Source of the DNA: Variovorax sp. EL159 | GTDB lineage: Bacteria; Pseudomonadota; Gammaproteobacteria; Burkholderiales; Burkholderiaceae_C | Direction: 5' to 3' | Assembly: GCF_900100965.1 (NCBI RefSeq) | Contig: NZ_FMUJ01000009.1 | Location: forward strand, 156,707 to 220,706 | DNA length: 64,000 bases | Shown: piece after piece, positions 49,935 through 59,247 of the stretch | Layout: every line of letters starts with the position of its first letter | Position numbering within the stretch: position 1 is the first letter of the stretch | The notes under the pieces: generated by a model | The model's input: only the letters and a program-made list of their open reading frames with translations | The model's database searches: none | What the model was told of the DNA's origin: nothing | Program-made: the position numbers and the translations under genes

Positions 49935-52805
49935 GTGACCTCTACTTCTTCCAAGCCACACGACCTTCAGGCCCTCGACACGCTCACCGGCGGCGCCTTC
50001 ACCGCGCCAACCTCCGGCGAGCGCGCCGCGCGCATCCGCGACTGGCTCGCGGGCAACCCCGCGCCCGAGCAGATGCAGGAAGTCTTCAAGGAGCTGAGCG
50101 GTCGCGACAAGGGCGCCGCGCGCCTGCTGCGCGAGAAACTCGATGAGCTCAAGCGCGCCAAGGGCCAGGAGGCCATCGCCGCCGAATGGGCGCAGAAGGC
50201 CGAGGCGCTGTTGGGCCAGTCCAAGCTCAACATCGCCGATGCCCTGGCCTGGCAGCGAGATGCCGCCAAGGCTGGTGCGCCGCTGTCGCGCGAGCCGCTG
50301 GCCGGGCTGAAGCTCAAGCTGGCCGAACGCGTCAAGGGCATCGAAGACCTGCAGCATCGCGCCCAGGTGCACCGCGAAGCCGCCGTGCTGCTGGCACAGC
50401 GTTTCGAAGTGCTTTCCACCAAGGGCTGGCAAGACGCCCAGGCGGCTGAAGAATCGCTGCGCGCCGACGTCACTCATTGGCAGCAACAGGCAACCGAGAT
50501 CACCTCCGACGTCAACTGGAGCAGCCTGGACGCCAAGTTCGCGCCGCAGCTCGAATCGTCGAAGTCGCAACTGCTGGTGGTGTCCGACGCTTTCCACGGC
50601 GCACTGGCCCTGGCGATTGCCGCTGCCGCCGATGCCGCGGCTCCGCTACCGCCCGTGCCCGTGTGGGCCGATGAACTGCGCGCCGCGCGCGGCGAAGTCG
50701 TGGCGCCCAAGGCCGCCGCACCCGCCCGGCCCGCCGCGCCCAAGGTCGATCCGGCCGTGCGCGCCGCCGCGCAAGACGCCGTGCAGGCCGCGCTTGCCAA
50801 GCTCGAACAGGAAACTGCCGAAGGCCATGGCAAGGCGAGCGCCGGTGCGGCTGCCGCACTGCGCGCCGTGCTCAAGGAGCATGGCAAGCTGGTCGAGGCA
50901 CCGCTCGAAGCCCGCGTGCATGCCGCGCTGGTCGCCGCCGGTGAACTCGAAGGCTGGCAACGTTGGAGCGCCGACAAGGTGCGCGAAGACCTCGTCGCGA
51001 AGGCCGAAGGCCTGCTCAAGCGCCCCGAAGGCCAGGCCCTCGGTGGCCGCAAGATGCAGGAAACCCTACGTGCGCTGCGCGACCAGTGGAAGCAGGCCGA
51101 CCAGGGTGGCGTGCCGAACCACGCGCTCTGGAAGCGTTTCGACGAAGCCTGCAACGAGGCCCACAAGGTCGTCGAGGCCTGGCTCGAAAAGGTGCGCGCC
51201 GATGCTGCCGAGCACCGTGCGCATCGCGTCGCGCTGATCGAAGAAGTCAAGGCCTGGGCTGCCGCGCATGCCGACGCCGCCGACCTGAAGGCGCACAACC
51301 GCGCGCTGCACCAGTTCGCCGATCGCTGGCGCGACGCCGGCCATGTGGGCGAGAAGGTGTTTGCCGAACTGCAGCCGCTGTGGAACGAAGCTTTCGGCGC
51401 CGCCCGCGCACCCTTCGAGACCGCGCAAAAGGCCAGCGTCGAACGCCGCCAGGCCATGATCGCCGAGGCTGTCGAGCTGGGTGCCCAGCCCGTGCTGCGC
51501 ATCGACGCCGTCAAGGCGCTGCAGCAGCGCTGGCAGGCCGAAGCGCAAGGTGTGCCGCTCGACCGCCGCCATGAACAGAAGATGTGGGACGCTTTCCGCG
51601 CGCCCATCGACGAAGCCTTCAACCGCAAGACCGCCGAGCGTGAAAAGGCGTCGTCCGCGATGAGCGAGCACGACCGCCATGTGCTCGAGGCCTCCAAGGC
51701 GCTGGACGCGGCCAATGCCGGCGGCGACGTGCAGAAGATTCGTGCCGCCATCGCCCGCCTCGAAGGCGCGCTGCGTGGCGAAGCGCCGCCGCCAGCACCG
51801 AAGGCCGAGCAGGCGAGCGACGGTCCGTCCGTGGGCGCGACCGAGGTGGTTGCACCGGGTCAGGCCGCTGCCGAATTCGGCGAAAGCGCCGGACAGGCAC
51901 CGAGCCCGAGCGACGCACAGGCTTCGCCCGGCACGCACGCCGATGCCGCATCCGCAGCGTCGGCCGACCTGGTGGCACCTGCCGATGGCGCCGATGCATC
52001 GGCCCGCTCGGACAGCCAGGCACATGACGCCGGCGAAGCCGCTGCAGCCGAAAGCCCGGCGCCCGCCGCTGCGCCCAAGCCGGCTCCCAAGCCTGTCGTG
52101 GCCATGCGTGGCGACGACCGCCCGAGCAGCAAGAAGAACGAGGCGGCACCTGTCGCCCGTGGCGCCGGTGGCCGTTTCGGCGATCGTCGCGATGGTGGCC
52201 GGCCCGGTGCGGGCGGCCCGGGTCGCCCGGGTGGCGACCGCGGCGCACCGCGCTCCGACGCGCGCGGTGACCGTGGTGCCCCAGGCGGCCCCGGCGGTCG
52301 TTTCGGCGACCGTCCGCCGCGCTTCGAAGACCGTGGCCCTCGTCTCGGCGACGCCGCCTTCCGCGCCCAGCGCGAGGCGCTCGAGCGCGCGGACATGGCG
52401 CTGCGCAAGCTCGCGGCCCAGGCGCATGGCGAGGCGTTGACCCAGGTGCTCGGCGCCTGGGAGCAACGCGATGCCGCCCGCCTGCCAAGCGTGCAGGAAC
52501 TCGGCCGCGCGGTCACCCCTGCGGTGCGCACCGGCTGGTCGCAGGCGCTGGGTTCGGCGCCAACGGCCGCCGCTGGTGATGCCGCCGAAGCACTGCTGCG
52601 CCTCGAAATGGCCGCTGAAGTGCCGACGCCCGCCGAGCAGCTCGATGCGCGCCGCGCGCTGCAGCTCAAGCTGCTGACGAAGCGCGGCGATCCGGCGCCG
52701 GCGCAGACCTGGGGTCAGGACGCCGGCAAGGTGCTGGCTGCGGCGCATGACGCGGCCAGCGCGCGTCGTTTGCAGAACGCGCTGAAGGCGCTGCTGCGCA
52801 AGTAA
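49935..52805 (+). CDS. DUF349 domain-containing protein with RGG-like linker
   Basis: About 956 residues, cytoplasmic and mostly helical. Several DUF349 repeats are seen (pattern LRDQWKQADQGGVPNHALWKRFDEACNEAHK; LHQFADRWRDAGHVGEK; LQQRWQAEAQGVPLDRRHEQKMWDAFRAPID). They are followed by an A/P/E-rich segment and then, at roughly 52150-52345, a Gly/Arg-rich stretch with repeated GGRFGDR and RGD-type units reminiscent of RGG RNA-binding linkers, and a final helical domain. The GTG start (TSTSSKPHDLQ) is the first with a plausible N-terminus; a GTG at 49860 would run through the leader hairpin. Function unknown; a role with RNA is only inference. Confidence 0.8.
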   Translation: MTSTSSKPHDLQALDTLTGGAFTAPTSGERAARIRDWLAGNPAPEQMQEVFKELSGRDKGAARLLREKLDELKRAKGQEAIAAEWAQKAEALLGQSKLNIADALAWQRDAAKAGAPLSREPLAGLKLKLAERVKGIEDLQHRAQVHREAAVLLAQRFEVLSTKGWQDAQAAEESLRADVTHWQQQATEITSDVNWSSLDAKFAPQLESSKSQLLVVSDAFHGALALAIAAAADAAAPLPPVPVWADELRAARGEVVAPKAAAPARPAAPKVDPAVRAAAQDAVQAALAKLEQETAEGHGKASAGAAAALRAVLKEHGKLVEAPLEARVHAALVAAGELEGWQRWSADKVREDLVAKAEGLLKRPEGQALGGRKMQETLRALRDQWKQADQGGVPNHALWKRFDEACNEAHKVVEAWLEKVRADAAEHRAHRVALIEEVKAWAAAHADAADLKAHNRALHQFADRWRDAGHVGEKVFAELQPLWNEAFGAARAPFETAQKASVERRQAMIAEAVELGAQPVLRIDAVKALQQRWQAEAQGVPLDRRHEQKMWDAFRAPIDEAFNRKTAEREKASSAMSEHDRHVLEASKALDAANAGGDVQKIRAAIARLEGALRGEAPPPAPKAEQASDGPSVGATEVVAPGQAAAEFGESAGQAPSPSDAQASPGTHADAASAASADLVAPADGADASARSDSQAHDAGEAAAAESPAPAAAPKPAPKPVVAMRGDDRPSSKKNEAAPVARGAGGRFGDRRDGGRPGAGGPGRPGGDRGAPRSDARGDRGAPGGPGGRFGDRPPRFEDRGPRLGDAAFRAQREALERADMALRKLAAQAHGEALTQVLGAWEQRDAARLPSVQELGRAVTPAVRTGWSQALGSAPTAAAGDAAEALLRLEMAAEVPTPAEQLDARRALQLKLLTKRGDPAPAQTWGQDAGKVLAAAHDAASARRLQNALKALLRK

Positions 52806-52830
52806 GGGCAGAGCCAGCCGACAACCATGA

Positions 52831-52860
52831 AAAAGGCGCCCCGCGGGGCGCCTTTTCTTT
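52831..52860. terminator. Bidirectional terminator after the DUF349 gene
   Basis: AAAAGGCGCCCC and GGGGCGCCTTTT are perfect arms around GC, giving a strong hairpin with A and T runs at both ends between convergent genes. Confidence 0.9.
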
Positions 52861-52887
52861 AGGGAATACGCAGGCTTTCGGGCCGCG

Positions 52888-53484
52888 TCAGACCTTCTCG
52901 CCGATCACCGGCGTCTGGACCGCGGCAGCTTGCTCTGCCGCGTACCCGCTGGCGATCTTCCGCCGGACGAACAGCCCGCCGATGCCCAGCAGCAGCGCAA
53001 CCGCACCGACGATCAGCGTGCCCTTGTCCGTCGCACTCGATGCGGCTGCCTTGTCCTTGATTTCCATGATCTTCTGCACCTCGGCCAGCGCGAGCACCGG
53101 CTGGCCCTTGAGCTTGACCTCGTACACCAGGTTGTTGTCCGAAGGATCGACGCGCACGTCGACGGCCTCGTCGATCAGCGGTTCGAGCTTCTTGCGGCCG
53201 ACCGCGTAGTCCACGCGCCATTTCTCGGTACTGCCATCGGCCAGCTTGGCGTCGAGCACGAAGTAGTGGCGCGTCGTGCTGCCGCCGCGGCGGCGCTTGG
53301 TGGTCTCGGTGATTTCGCTGCCGCTGACGATCGTGCCGCTCTTGGCAACCAGGTCTTCCACGGCCGTGCCATGCGTGTCGGCGCCGGCCTTGAATTGCGC
53401 GTATGCGGCCCAGCCGAGGATGCCGATGCCGAACAGCAGCGCAATCCAAGCTTTGCCTGTCAGTTGATAGAACCAATCCCTCAT
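52888..53484 (-). CDS. DUF3592-like membrane protein
   Basis: A 198-residue protein with an N-terminal membrane segment (WIALLFGIGILGWAAYAQF) and a C-terminal one (GTLIVGAVALLLGIGGLFV), enclosing an extracytoplasmic beta-rich domain (GTIVSGSEITETTKRRRGGSTTRHYFVLDAKLADG). This layout is that of DUF3592 proteins, whose role is unknown. No ribosome binding site is striking. It is monocistronic, 94 bases from mtfA, with a palindromic hairpin in the gap. Confidence 0.7.
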   Translation of the reverse strand: MRDWFYQLTGKAWIALLFGIGILGWAAYAQFKAGADTHGTAVEDLVAKSGTIVSGSEITETTKRRRGGSTTRHYFVLDAKLADGSTEKWRVDYAVGRKKLEPLIDEAVDVRVDPSDNNLVYEVKLKGQPVLALAEVQKIMEIKDKAAASSATDKGTLIVGAVALLLGIGGLFVRRKIASGYAAEQAAAVQTPVIGEKV

Positions 53485-53533
53485 GTTGTTTACCTTTTTT
53501 GGCGAGTTGATAACCCGTCAATGGTAAGGGTTG

Positions 53534-53558
53534 GATTGCTATCGATTGCGTAGCAATC
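53534..53558. repeat. Inverted repeat between mtfA and the membrane protein gene
   Basis: GATTGCTA and TAGCAATC are perfect 8-base arms 9 bases apart, with an outer GGAT/ATCC continuation. No T run follows on either strand; an operator or hairpin. Confidence 0.45.
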
Positions 53559-53578
53559 TATCCAGCAAGGGCGTGCGC

Positions 53579-54370
53579 TCAGAGCCTTTTAGGCAGAAAG
53601 AATTCATCGAAAAGCGCGAGCACTTCGGGGAAGTCTCGGCCGAAATTCGCGCGGTTCACGAAGTAGGCCTCGCAGGCCACCGCGAAGAACTCGCTGAGCG
53701 ACGTTGCGCCGTAGGCGTCGAGCCAGGGCGGCTCGGCGCCGAACCGGTCGGCCAGGATGGTCTTTTCGCGAAAGTCCTCGTAGGCGGGTTTCAGCACGGC
53801 CAGCCATGCAGCGCGGGCTTCGCGCGCGTTGCGACGGCCGGCAAAGCCGGGTGGCAAGGGCGGGCAGCCATTGGCGTCGCCGTTGCGCATGTCGATCTTG
53901 TGGGCGAACTCGTGGATGACGACGTTGTAGCCGCGCTCGCTGGTGACGCTGCTCGCGAGCACGTCGTCCCAGCTCAGCATCACGGGGCCGCGGTCCATGG
54001 CTTCGCCGGCCACGACTTCGTTGTACTCGTGCACCACCTGGGCCTCGTCGACGATCTTGCGCCGGGCGACGACCTCGGAGCGGTGCACGACGATGCCGAC
54101 GAAATCGTCGTACCAGTTCAAGCCGCCCTTGAGGTGCAGCACGGGCAGCACGGCCTGAGCCGCGATGGCCAGTGCGACTTCGTTGGTGATGGTGAAGCCC
54201 TTGGCACCGTGGAATTCCTTGTCGCGCAGGAACTCGGCGCACAGTTGCCGCAGCCGCTGCTGTTCGGCAGGGGGGCGGTCGCCGAGGAAGGCGTAGCGCT
54301 TGAGCGCGGACTGCCAGGCAGCTTCGGGAATCGGGGGCAGGGCGCGCAGCCGGCGCAGCCACTTGAACAT
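53579..54370 (-). CDS. mtfA: Zinc-dependent peptidase MtfA
   Basis: A 263-residue cytoplasmic metallopeptidase. The HExxH motif is HEFAHKID (residues 153-160), with a downstream EFFAVACEAYF helix providing the third ligand and ETIL/GATSLSEFFAV typical of the family. E. coli MtfA binds the glucose repressor Mlc and is activated as a peptidase by it; Mlc is not expected in this organism, so another target is likely. It is the last gene of ppiA-ppiB-lpxH-mtfA, 16 bases after lpxH. Confidence 0.92.
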   Translation of the reverse strand: MFKWLRRLRALPPIPEAAWQSALKRYAFLGDRPPAEQQRLRQLCAEFLRDKEFHGAKGFTITNEVALAIAAQAVLPVLHLKGGLNWYDDFVGIVVHRSEVVARRKIVDEAQVVHEYNEVVAGEAMDRGPVMLSWDDVLASSVTSERGYNVVIHEFAHKIDMRNGDANGCPPLPPGFAGRRNAREARAAWLAVLKPAYEDFREKTILADRFGAEPPWLDAYGATSLSEFFAVACEAYFVNRANFGRDFPEVLALFDEFFLPKRL

Positions 54371-54386
54371 CGGCGGCGCGGCGCTG

Positions 54387-55163
54387 CTAGCGCAGGTCGA
54401 CGCGTTGCGCGCCGGCAGTGGACAGGCAAAGCAGTTGCGCGCGCGGTGGATGCGCGGCCGCGTCCCAGTCGCTGAGCACGATGCGGCGCAGGCCGCCTCC
54501 GAGGTCGTGATCGGCGGGGCGGTGCGTGTGGCCGTGCACTATCGCGTGGGCGCCTGCCTGCCGCAGCCACTGGCGTGCGGCGTCCGTGTCGACATCGGCC
54601 CAGACCATGGAGGGATCGCGCTTGCGGTCTTCGCTCTGCACGCGCATCGAACGTGCGAGCGCGCGGCGCTCTTCCAGCGGCCGGGCGAGAAACGCGGCTT
54701 GCCATTCAGGCGTGCGAACCAGCGCGCGGAACTTGAGGTACTCGGTGTCTTCGAGGCAGAGGATGTCGCCGTGGCTCAGCAGCCAGCGCTGGCCGTGCAG
54801 CACCAGGACCGTGGGGTCGTCGAGCAGCGTGAAGCCGCACTGCGCCGCGAGGGCGGCGCCGACGAGAAAGTCGCGGTTGCCATGCATGAAGAACACCGGC
54901 AACCGCTGCGCCGTGCGGTGCAGCAGTTCGGCACAGCGGGCCTCGAAGCCGGGCTGGACGGCGGCATCGTCGCCCACCCAGACCTCGAACAAATCGCCGA
55001 GGATGATCAGCGCATCGGCCGGCGTGGTCTGCAGATAGCCCTGCCAGGCCTCGAAGGTGGCGGGCTCGCCGGCCTGCAGGTGCAGGTCGGAGATCAGGTC
55101 GACGGTGCGCCACGCGGGCGGCGCCACCAGCTCGGTAAAAGCCGGGTTCGCCACAGTGGTCAT
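54387..55163 (-). CDS. lpxH: UDP-2,3-diacylglucosamine diphosphatase LpxH
   Basis: A 258-residue calcineurin-like phosphoesterase that makes lipid X in lipid A synthesis at the inner membrane surface. Metal ligands: D26 and H28 (SDLHL), D57 (LGDLFEVW), N96 (HGNRDFL), and HGD and HGHTH later in the chain. It lies 19 bases after ppiB and upstream of mtfA on the same strand. The N-terminal extension of about 18 residues is not part of the catalytic fold. Confidence 0.93.
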   Translation of the reverse strand: MTTVANPAFTELVAPPAWRTVDLISDLHLQAGEPATFEAWQGYLQTTPADALIILGDLFEVWVGDDAAVQPGFEARCAELLHRTAQRLPVFFMHGNRDFLVGAALAAQCGFTLLDDPTVLVLHGQRWLLSHGDILCLEDTEYLKFRALVRTPEWQAAFLARPLEERRALARSMRVQSEDRKRDPSMVWADVDTDAARQWLRQAGAHAIVHGHTHRPADHDLGGGLRRIVLSDWDAAAHPPRAQLLCLSTAGAQRVDLR

Positions 55164-55182
55164 GCCGCGTCGCGCCTGTTCG

Positions 55183-55695
55183 TCATTCAGCGATGACGAC
55201 AGCCTTTTCGATCACCACGTCTTCGAGCGGCACGTCGTCGTGGAAGCACTTGCGGCCCGTCTTCACGGCCTTGATCTTGTAGACCACGTCGGTGCCGTTG
55301 ATCACCTTGCCGAACACGGCGTAGCCCCAGCCCTGGGCCGAAGGCGCGGTGTGGTTCAGGAAGCCGTTGTCCGACACGTTGATGAAGAACTGCGCGGTGG
55401 CCGAGTGGGGCGCGCTGGTGCGGGCCATGGCGACGGTGTAGTTGTCGTTCTTCAGGCCGTTGTTGGCTTCGTTCTGGATCTCGGCGCCGGTGGGCTTTTG
55501 CTTCATGCCGGGCTCGAAGCCGCCGCCTTGCACCATGAAGCCGGGGATCACGCGGTGGAACACCGTGTTGTCGTAGTGGCCCTGCTTGACGTACGAGACG
55601 AAGTTCTCGGCCGACTTCGGCGCCTTCTCGGCGTCGAGTTCGAGCGTGATCACGCCGTAGTTCTTGATGTGCAGTTCGACTTGGGGGTTGCTCAT
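55183..55695 (-). CDS. ppiB: Cyclophilin-type peptidyl-prolyl isomerase, cytoplasmic
   Basis: A 170-residue single-domain cyclophilin without a signal peptide. It has NFVSYVKQGHYDNTVFHRVIPGFMVQGG, the catalytic arginine in FHRVIP, and the SATAQFFINV and GYAVFGKVINGTDVV segments. It accelerates cis-trans isomerisation of X-Pro bonds during folding. It is 27 bases downstream of the periplasmic paralogue, with which it shares strong sequence similarity, so the pair probably arose by duplication. Confidence 0.94.
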   Translation of the reverse strand: MSNPQVELHIKNYGVITLELDAEKAPKSAENFVSYVKQGHYDNTVFHRVIPGFMVQGGGFEPGMKQKPTGAEIQNEANNGLKNDNYTVAMARTSAPHSATAQFFINVSDNGFLNHTAPSAQGWGYAVFGKVINGTDVVYKIKAVKTGRKCFHDDVPLEDVVIEKAVVIAE

Positions 55696-55722
55696 GAGGG
55701 GACTCCTTCTTCGGAAAACGGA

Positions 55723-56316
55723 TTACTTCGCCAGCAGCGTGGCGGACTTGATGGTGACGGGTTCGACGGGCACGTTCTGCATGCCGGCCTTGTTGCCGGT
55801 CTGCACGGTGCGGATCTTGTCGACCACGTCGGTGCCGGCAACGACCTTGCCGAACACGGTGTAGCCGTAGCCGTCGGGGCTGGGCGCGTTCAGCGAGTCG
55901 TTGTTCTTCACGTTGATGAAGAACTGCGAGGTGGCCGAGTCGGGGTTGCCGGTGCGGGCCATGGCGATCGTGTACTTGTCGTTCTTCAGGCCGTTGCTCG
56001 CTTCGAGCGGGATGGGCGCGCGCGTGGGCTTTTGCTGCATGTCGGCCGTGAAGCCGCCGCCCTGGATCATGAAGCCGTCGATCACGCGATGGAACACCGT
56101 GCCGTCGTAGTGCTTGTCCTTGACGTACTGCAGGAAGTTCTCGACCGACTTGGGCGCCTTGGCGGCGTCGAGCTCGACCACGATGTCGCCGGCCGAAGTC
56201 GCGAGCTTGACGCGCGGCGAGGCCGCTTGCGCGTAGCCGGTGGCGGCAAAGGTCAGTGCGGCGGCAAGCACGAGCGCGCTGCGGCGGCTGAACTGGGTGA
56301 AGGCATGGATCGTCAA
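55723..56316 (-). CDS. ppiA: Cyclophilin-type peptidyl-prolyl isomerase, periplasmic
   Basis: A 197-residue cyclophilin with a signal peptide (SRRSALVLAAALTFAATGYAQA, cleavage near AQA|A) and the same core as its neighbour: NFLQYVKDKHYDGTVFHRVIDGFMIQGG, SATSQFFINVKNND and GYTVFGKVVAGTDVV. It works in the periplasm on envelope proteins. It is the first gene of the ppiA-ppiB-lpxH-mtfA unit; 86 bases separate it from the TPR gene. Confidence 0.94.
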   Translation of the reverse strand: MTIHAFTQFSRRSALVLAAALTFAATGYAQAASPRVKLATSAGDIVVELDAAKAPKSVENFLQYVKDKHYDGTVFHRVIDGFMIQGGGFTADMQQKPTRAPIPLEASNGLKNDKYTIAMARTGNPDSATSQFFINVKNNDSLNAPSPDGYGYTVFGKVVAGTDVVDKIRTVQTGNKAGMQNVPVEPVTIKSATLLAK

Positions 56317-56402
56317 GTGATGCTCCGGGTGCGAATGAGGGAGGGCATGGCCTGCGCAACGGGCGCCGTTGTGCCGGCACCGATGTCGAAGGCGACGGTT
56401 AC

Positions 56403-56993
56403 TTACTTGCTGGGTTTGCCGACCGGCTTGCGAATGACCAGCGGCGCTGTCGGCAGTGCGGCCGCATCGGCTTCGGCCTTCGGCGTGAAGATCTGGCGGA
56501 TCAGTGCCAGCTTGGGTGCGACGCTCGAATTGGTGCTCGCGAATTGCTGCGCGCGCACGTACTCTTGTGCTGCAAGGCGGGCGTAGACGTCGCCGAGGTT
56601 CTCGTGCGCCGTCGCGTAGTTGGGGTTGAGCCGCAGGGCCGTTTCGAGCGCGTTGCGGGCCTGGTCGAACTTGCTTTGCGATGCGTACAGCGCGGCCAGG
56701 TTGTTGTAGGGCTCGGGCAGTTCGGGGAAGTCTTGCGTGAGCTGCGTGAACGCGGTGATGGCCTCGGCCTGCTTGTTCTGCTCGGTGAGGATCACGCCGC
56801 GCAGGAAGCGCATCTGCGGATCGCGGGGCTTGCCGGCGATGTAGGTGTCGGCCTTGGCGAGCGCCTCGTTGGGCTTGCCCTGGCGCAGCAGAAGATTCAC
56901 ATCGTCGTACTCGTTGGCATGCGCTGCCGAGCCCCAGAGGCTGAACAGCAATGCGAAGGCAATGGAGAGTCTGGAGAACGCGGCGTGCTTCAT
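56403..56993 (-). CDS. Exported tetratricopeptide repeat protein
   Basis: A 196-residue protein with a signal peptide (SRLSIAFALLFSLWGSAAHA|NEYDD) and about four TPR units (DVNLLLRQGKPNEALAKADTYIAGKPRD; RFLRGVILTEQNKQAEAITAFTQLTQDFPE; YNNLAALYASQSKFDQARNALETALRLNP; HENLGDVYARLAAQEYVRAQ). Such small periplasmic TPR proteins often act in envelope or pilus assembly; the partner is unknown. The start (MKHAAFS) is chosen for the signal peptide. The 193-base gap to cysS contains the palindrome GGCACGTGCC (57049-57058) and a plus-strand TATACT, both of uncertain meaning. Confidence 0.85.
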   Translation of the reverse strand: MKHAAFSRLSIAFALLFSLWGSAAHANEYDDVNLLLRQGKPNEALAKADTYIAGKPRDPQMRFLRGVILTEQNKQAEAITAFTQLTQDFPELPEPYNNLAALYASQSKFDQARNALETALRLNPNYATAHENLGDVYARLAAQEYVRAQQFASTNSSVAPKLALIRQIFTPKAEADAAALPTAPLVIRKPVGKPSK

Positions 56994-57186
56994 GAAGCCT
57001 CTGCAGGAGTGGGGAAATCCGGGCCTGAGAAACACCCGGGAAATACTTGGCACGTGCCGTTTATACTAGGTCGATTGTAGCCGAGGGGCCATGTCGAACC
57101 CCTCGCGACCACTGCCCCCGTCACCCCTGAAAAACACCGTTGTTCGCCCGTGCCGCACGTGCGCGAAGCGACGTTTTCCGAATCTA

Positions 57187-58563
57187 ATGAGTCTGCGCAT
57201 CTACAACACGCTGTCGCGTGAATTGGAGGAATTCTCCCCATTGCACCCTGGCCAGGTGCGCATGTACGTTTGCGGCATGACGGTCTACGACTACTGCCAT
57301 CTCGGCCACGCGCGCTCGATGATTGCTTTCGACGTGGTGCAGCGCTGGCTCAAGGTGAGCGGCTTCGATGTGACCTATGTGCGCAACATCACCGACATCG
57401 ACGACAAGATCATCCGCCGCGCCGTGGAAAACGGCGAGACCATCCGCGCGCTGACCGACCGCATGATCGATGCGCTGCATGAAGATGCCGATGCACTCGG
57501 CATCGAACGCCCCACGCACGAGCCGCGCGCCACCGACTACATCCCGCAGATGCTGTCGATGATCGGCACGCTCGAGAAGAAGGGCCTGGCCTACCGCTCC
57601 GACAACGGCGACGTGAACTACGCGGTGCGCAAGTTTCCGGGCTACGGCAAGCTCAGTGGCAAGTCGATCGACGAGCTGCACGCGGGCGAGCGCGTGGCCG
57701 TGCTCGACGGCAAGGACGACCCGCTCGACCCGGTGCTCTGGAAGAGCGCCAAGGCCAGTGAGCCCGATGAAGTGAAGTGGGCCAGCGAGTTCGGCGCCGG
57801 ACGTCCCGGCTGGCACATCGAGTGCTCGGCCATGGCTTGCGAGCTGCTCGGCGAAACGCTCGACATCCACGGCGGTGGCGAAGACCTGCAGTTCCCGCAC
57901 CACGAGAACGAGATCGCGCAAAGCGAAGGCGCGACAGGCAAGCCGCTGGCCAACTACTGGATGCACAACGGCTTCATCGTGACCGACAACGAGAAGATGT
58001 CCAAGAGCCTGGGCAACTTCTTCCTGATCCGCGATGTGCTCAAGAAGTACGACGCCGAGACCATCCGTTTCTTCGTGCTGCGCGCGCACTACCGCCGTCC
58101 GCTCAACTACAGCGACGTGCATCTCGACGATGCGCGCGCATCGCTCAAGCGGCTCTACACGGCGCTCGACCTCGTGGCGCCGGCCGACGTGAAGATCGAC
58201 TGGGCCGACCCGTATGCAGCGCGCTTCAAGGCCGCGATGGACGAAGACTTCGCAACGCCCGAAGCCGTGGCGGTGCTGTTCGATCTGGCGGGCGAGGTCA
58301 ACCGCACGCAATCGGCCACGCAGGCTGGCTTGCTGAAGGCACTGGGCGCGTGCGTGCAGATCCTGCAGGACGATCCGAAGCGCTTCCTGCGCGCCGGCAC
58401 CACGCTGGACGAAGCCACCATCCAGGCGCAGATCGACGCGCGCGCTGCCGCCAAGGCCGCCAAGAATTTCGCCGAAGCCGATCGCATCCGCAAGGCGTTG
58501 CTCGAGCAAGGCATCGTGCTCAAGGATTCCCCCACGGGCACGACCTGGGCGGCTGCGCAGTGA
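57187..58563 (+). CDS. cysS: Cysteinyl-tRNA synthetase
   Basis: A 458-residue class I synthetase. CysRS features: zinc-binding VCGMTVYDYCHLGHARS (HIGH as HLGH), ECSAMACELLG and HGGGEDLQFPHHENEIAQSEGATG (the other zinc ligands), and KMSKSLGNFF. It charges tRNA-Cys. The start (MSLRIYN) gives the usual length; an upstream in-frame start adds 32 residues without homology. It opens the plus-strand unit ending at lysC. Confidence 0.97.
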   Translation: MSLRIYNTLSRELEEFSPLHPGQVRMYVCGMTVYDYCHLGHARSMIAFDVVQRWLKVSGFDVTYVRNITDIDDKIIRRAVENGETIRALTDRMIDALHEDADALGIERPTHEPRATDYIPQMLSMIGTLEKKGLAYRSDNGDVNYAVRKFPGYGKLSGKSIDELHAGERVAVLDGKDDPLDPVLWKSAKASEPDEVKWASEFGAGRPGWHIECSAMACELLGETLDIHGGGEDLQFPHHENEIAQSEGATGKPLANYWMHNGFIVTDNEKMSKSLGNFFLIRDVLKKYDAETIRFFVLRAHYRRPLNYSDVHLDDARASLKRLYTALDLVAPADVKIDWADPYAARFKAAMDEDFATPEAVAVLFDLAGEVNRTQSATQAGLLKALGACVQILQDDPKRFLRAGTTLDEATIQAQIDARAAAKAAKNFAEADRIRKALLEQGIVLKDSPTGTTWAAAQ

Positions 58564-58580
58564 ACGGAACCACGAACCCC

Positions 58581-59231
58581 ATGCCCGCCACCCGAAAGAC
58601 CAGCGTTCAGATCTTCACGCCGGACTATTGGGAAGATGCATGCAAGCACCTCGCCAAAAAAGACCGCGTGATGAAGCGGTTGATTCCGAAGTTCGGCGAC
58701 GCCTGCCTCGAGTCGCGCGGTGACGCCTTCACGACGCTGGCGCGCAGCGTGGTCGGCCAGCAGATTTCGGTGAAGGCCGCGCAATCGGTCTGGGACAAAT
58801 TTGCTGCACTGCCGCGCAAACTCACGCCGGCCAACGTGCTCAAGCTCAAGGTCGACGACATGCGCGGGGCAGGGCTCTCGGCGCGCAAGATCGAATACCT
58901 CGTCGACCTCGCCCTGCATTTCGATTCGGGCATGGTGCACGTCGATGCGTGGAAAGACATGGCCGACGAGCTCATCATCGATGAGCTTGTCGCCATCCGT
59001 GGCATCGGCCGCTGGACGGCCGAGATGTTTCTCATCTTCCACCTGATGCGCCCGAACGTGCTCCCGGTCGACGACCTGGGCCTGCTCAACGGCATCAGCG
59101 TGAATTACTTTTCGGGCGACCCGGTGAGCCGGAGCGATGCCCGCGACGTCGCCGTGGCCTGGGCGCCTTATTGCAGCGTGGCGACTTGGTATATTTGGCG
59201 GTCTCTCGACCCCGTACCGGTCGCGTACTGA
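58581..59231 (+). CDS. DNA-3-methyladenine glycosylase (HhH-GPD)
   Basis: A 216-residue AlkA-like base-excision enzyme. The HhH-GPD motif is seen in ELVAIRGIGRWTAEMFLIFHL and the catalytic aspartate in LPVDDLGLLNG; TLARSVVGQQISVKAAQSVWDKF is the DNA-contacting N-terminal helix pair. It excises 3-methyladenine and similar alkylated bases. A GTG at 58560, overlapping the cysS stop (GTGA), is an alternative start adding seven residues. It lies between cysS and accA in a tight unit. Confidence 0.9.
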   Translation: MPATRKTSVQIFTPDYWEDACKHLAKKDRVMKRLIPKFGDACLESRGDAFTTLARSVVGQQISVKAAQSVWDKFAALPRKLTPANVLKLKVDDMRGAGLSARKIEYLVDLALHFDSGMVHVDAWKDMADELIIDELVAIRGIGRWTAEMFLIFHLMRPNVLPVDDLGLLNGISVNYFSGDPVSRSDARDVAVAWAPYCSVATWYIWRSLDPVPVAY

Positions 59232-59247
59232 ACAACAGGAGAAGACG

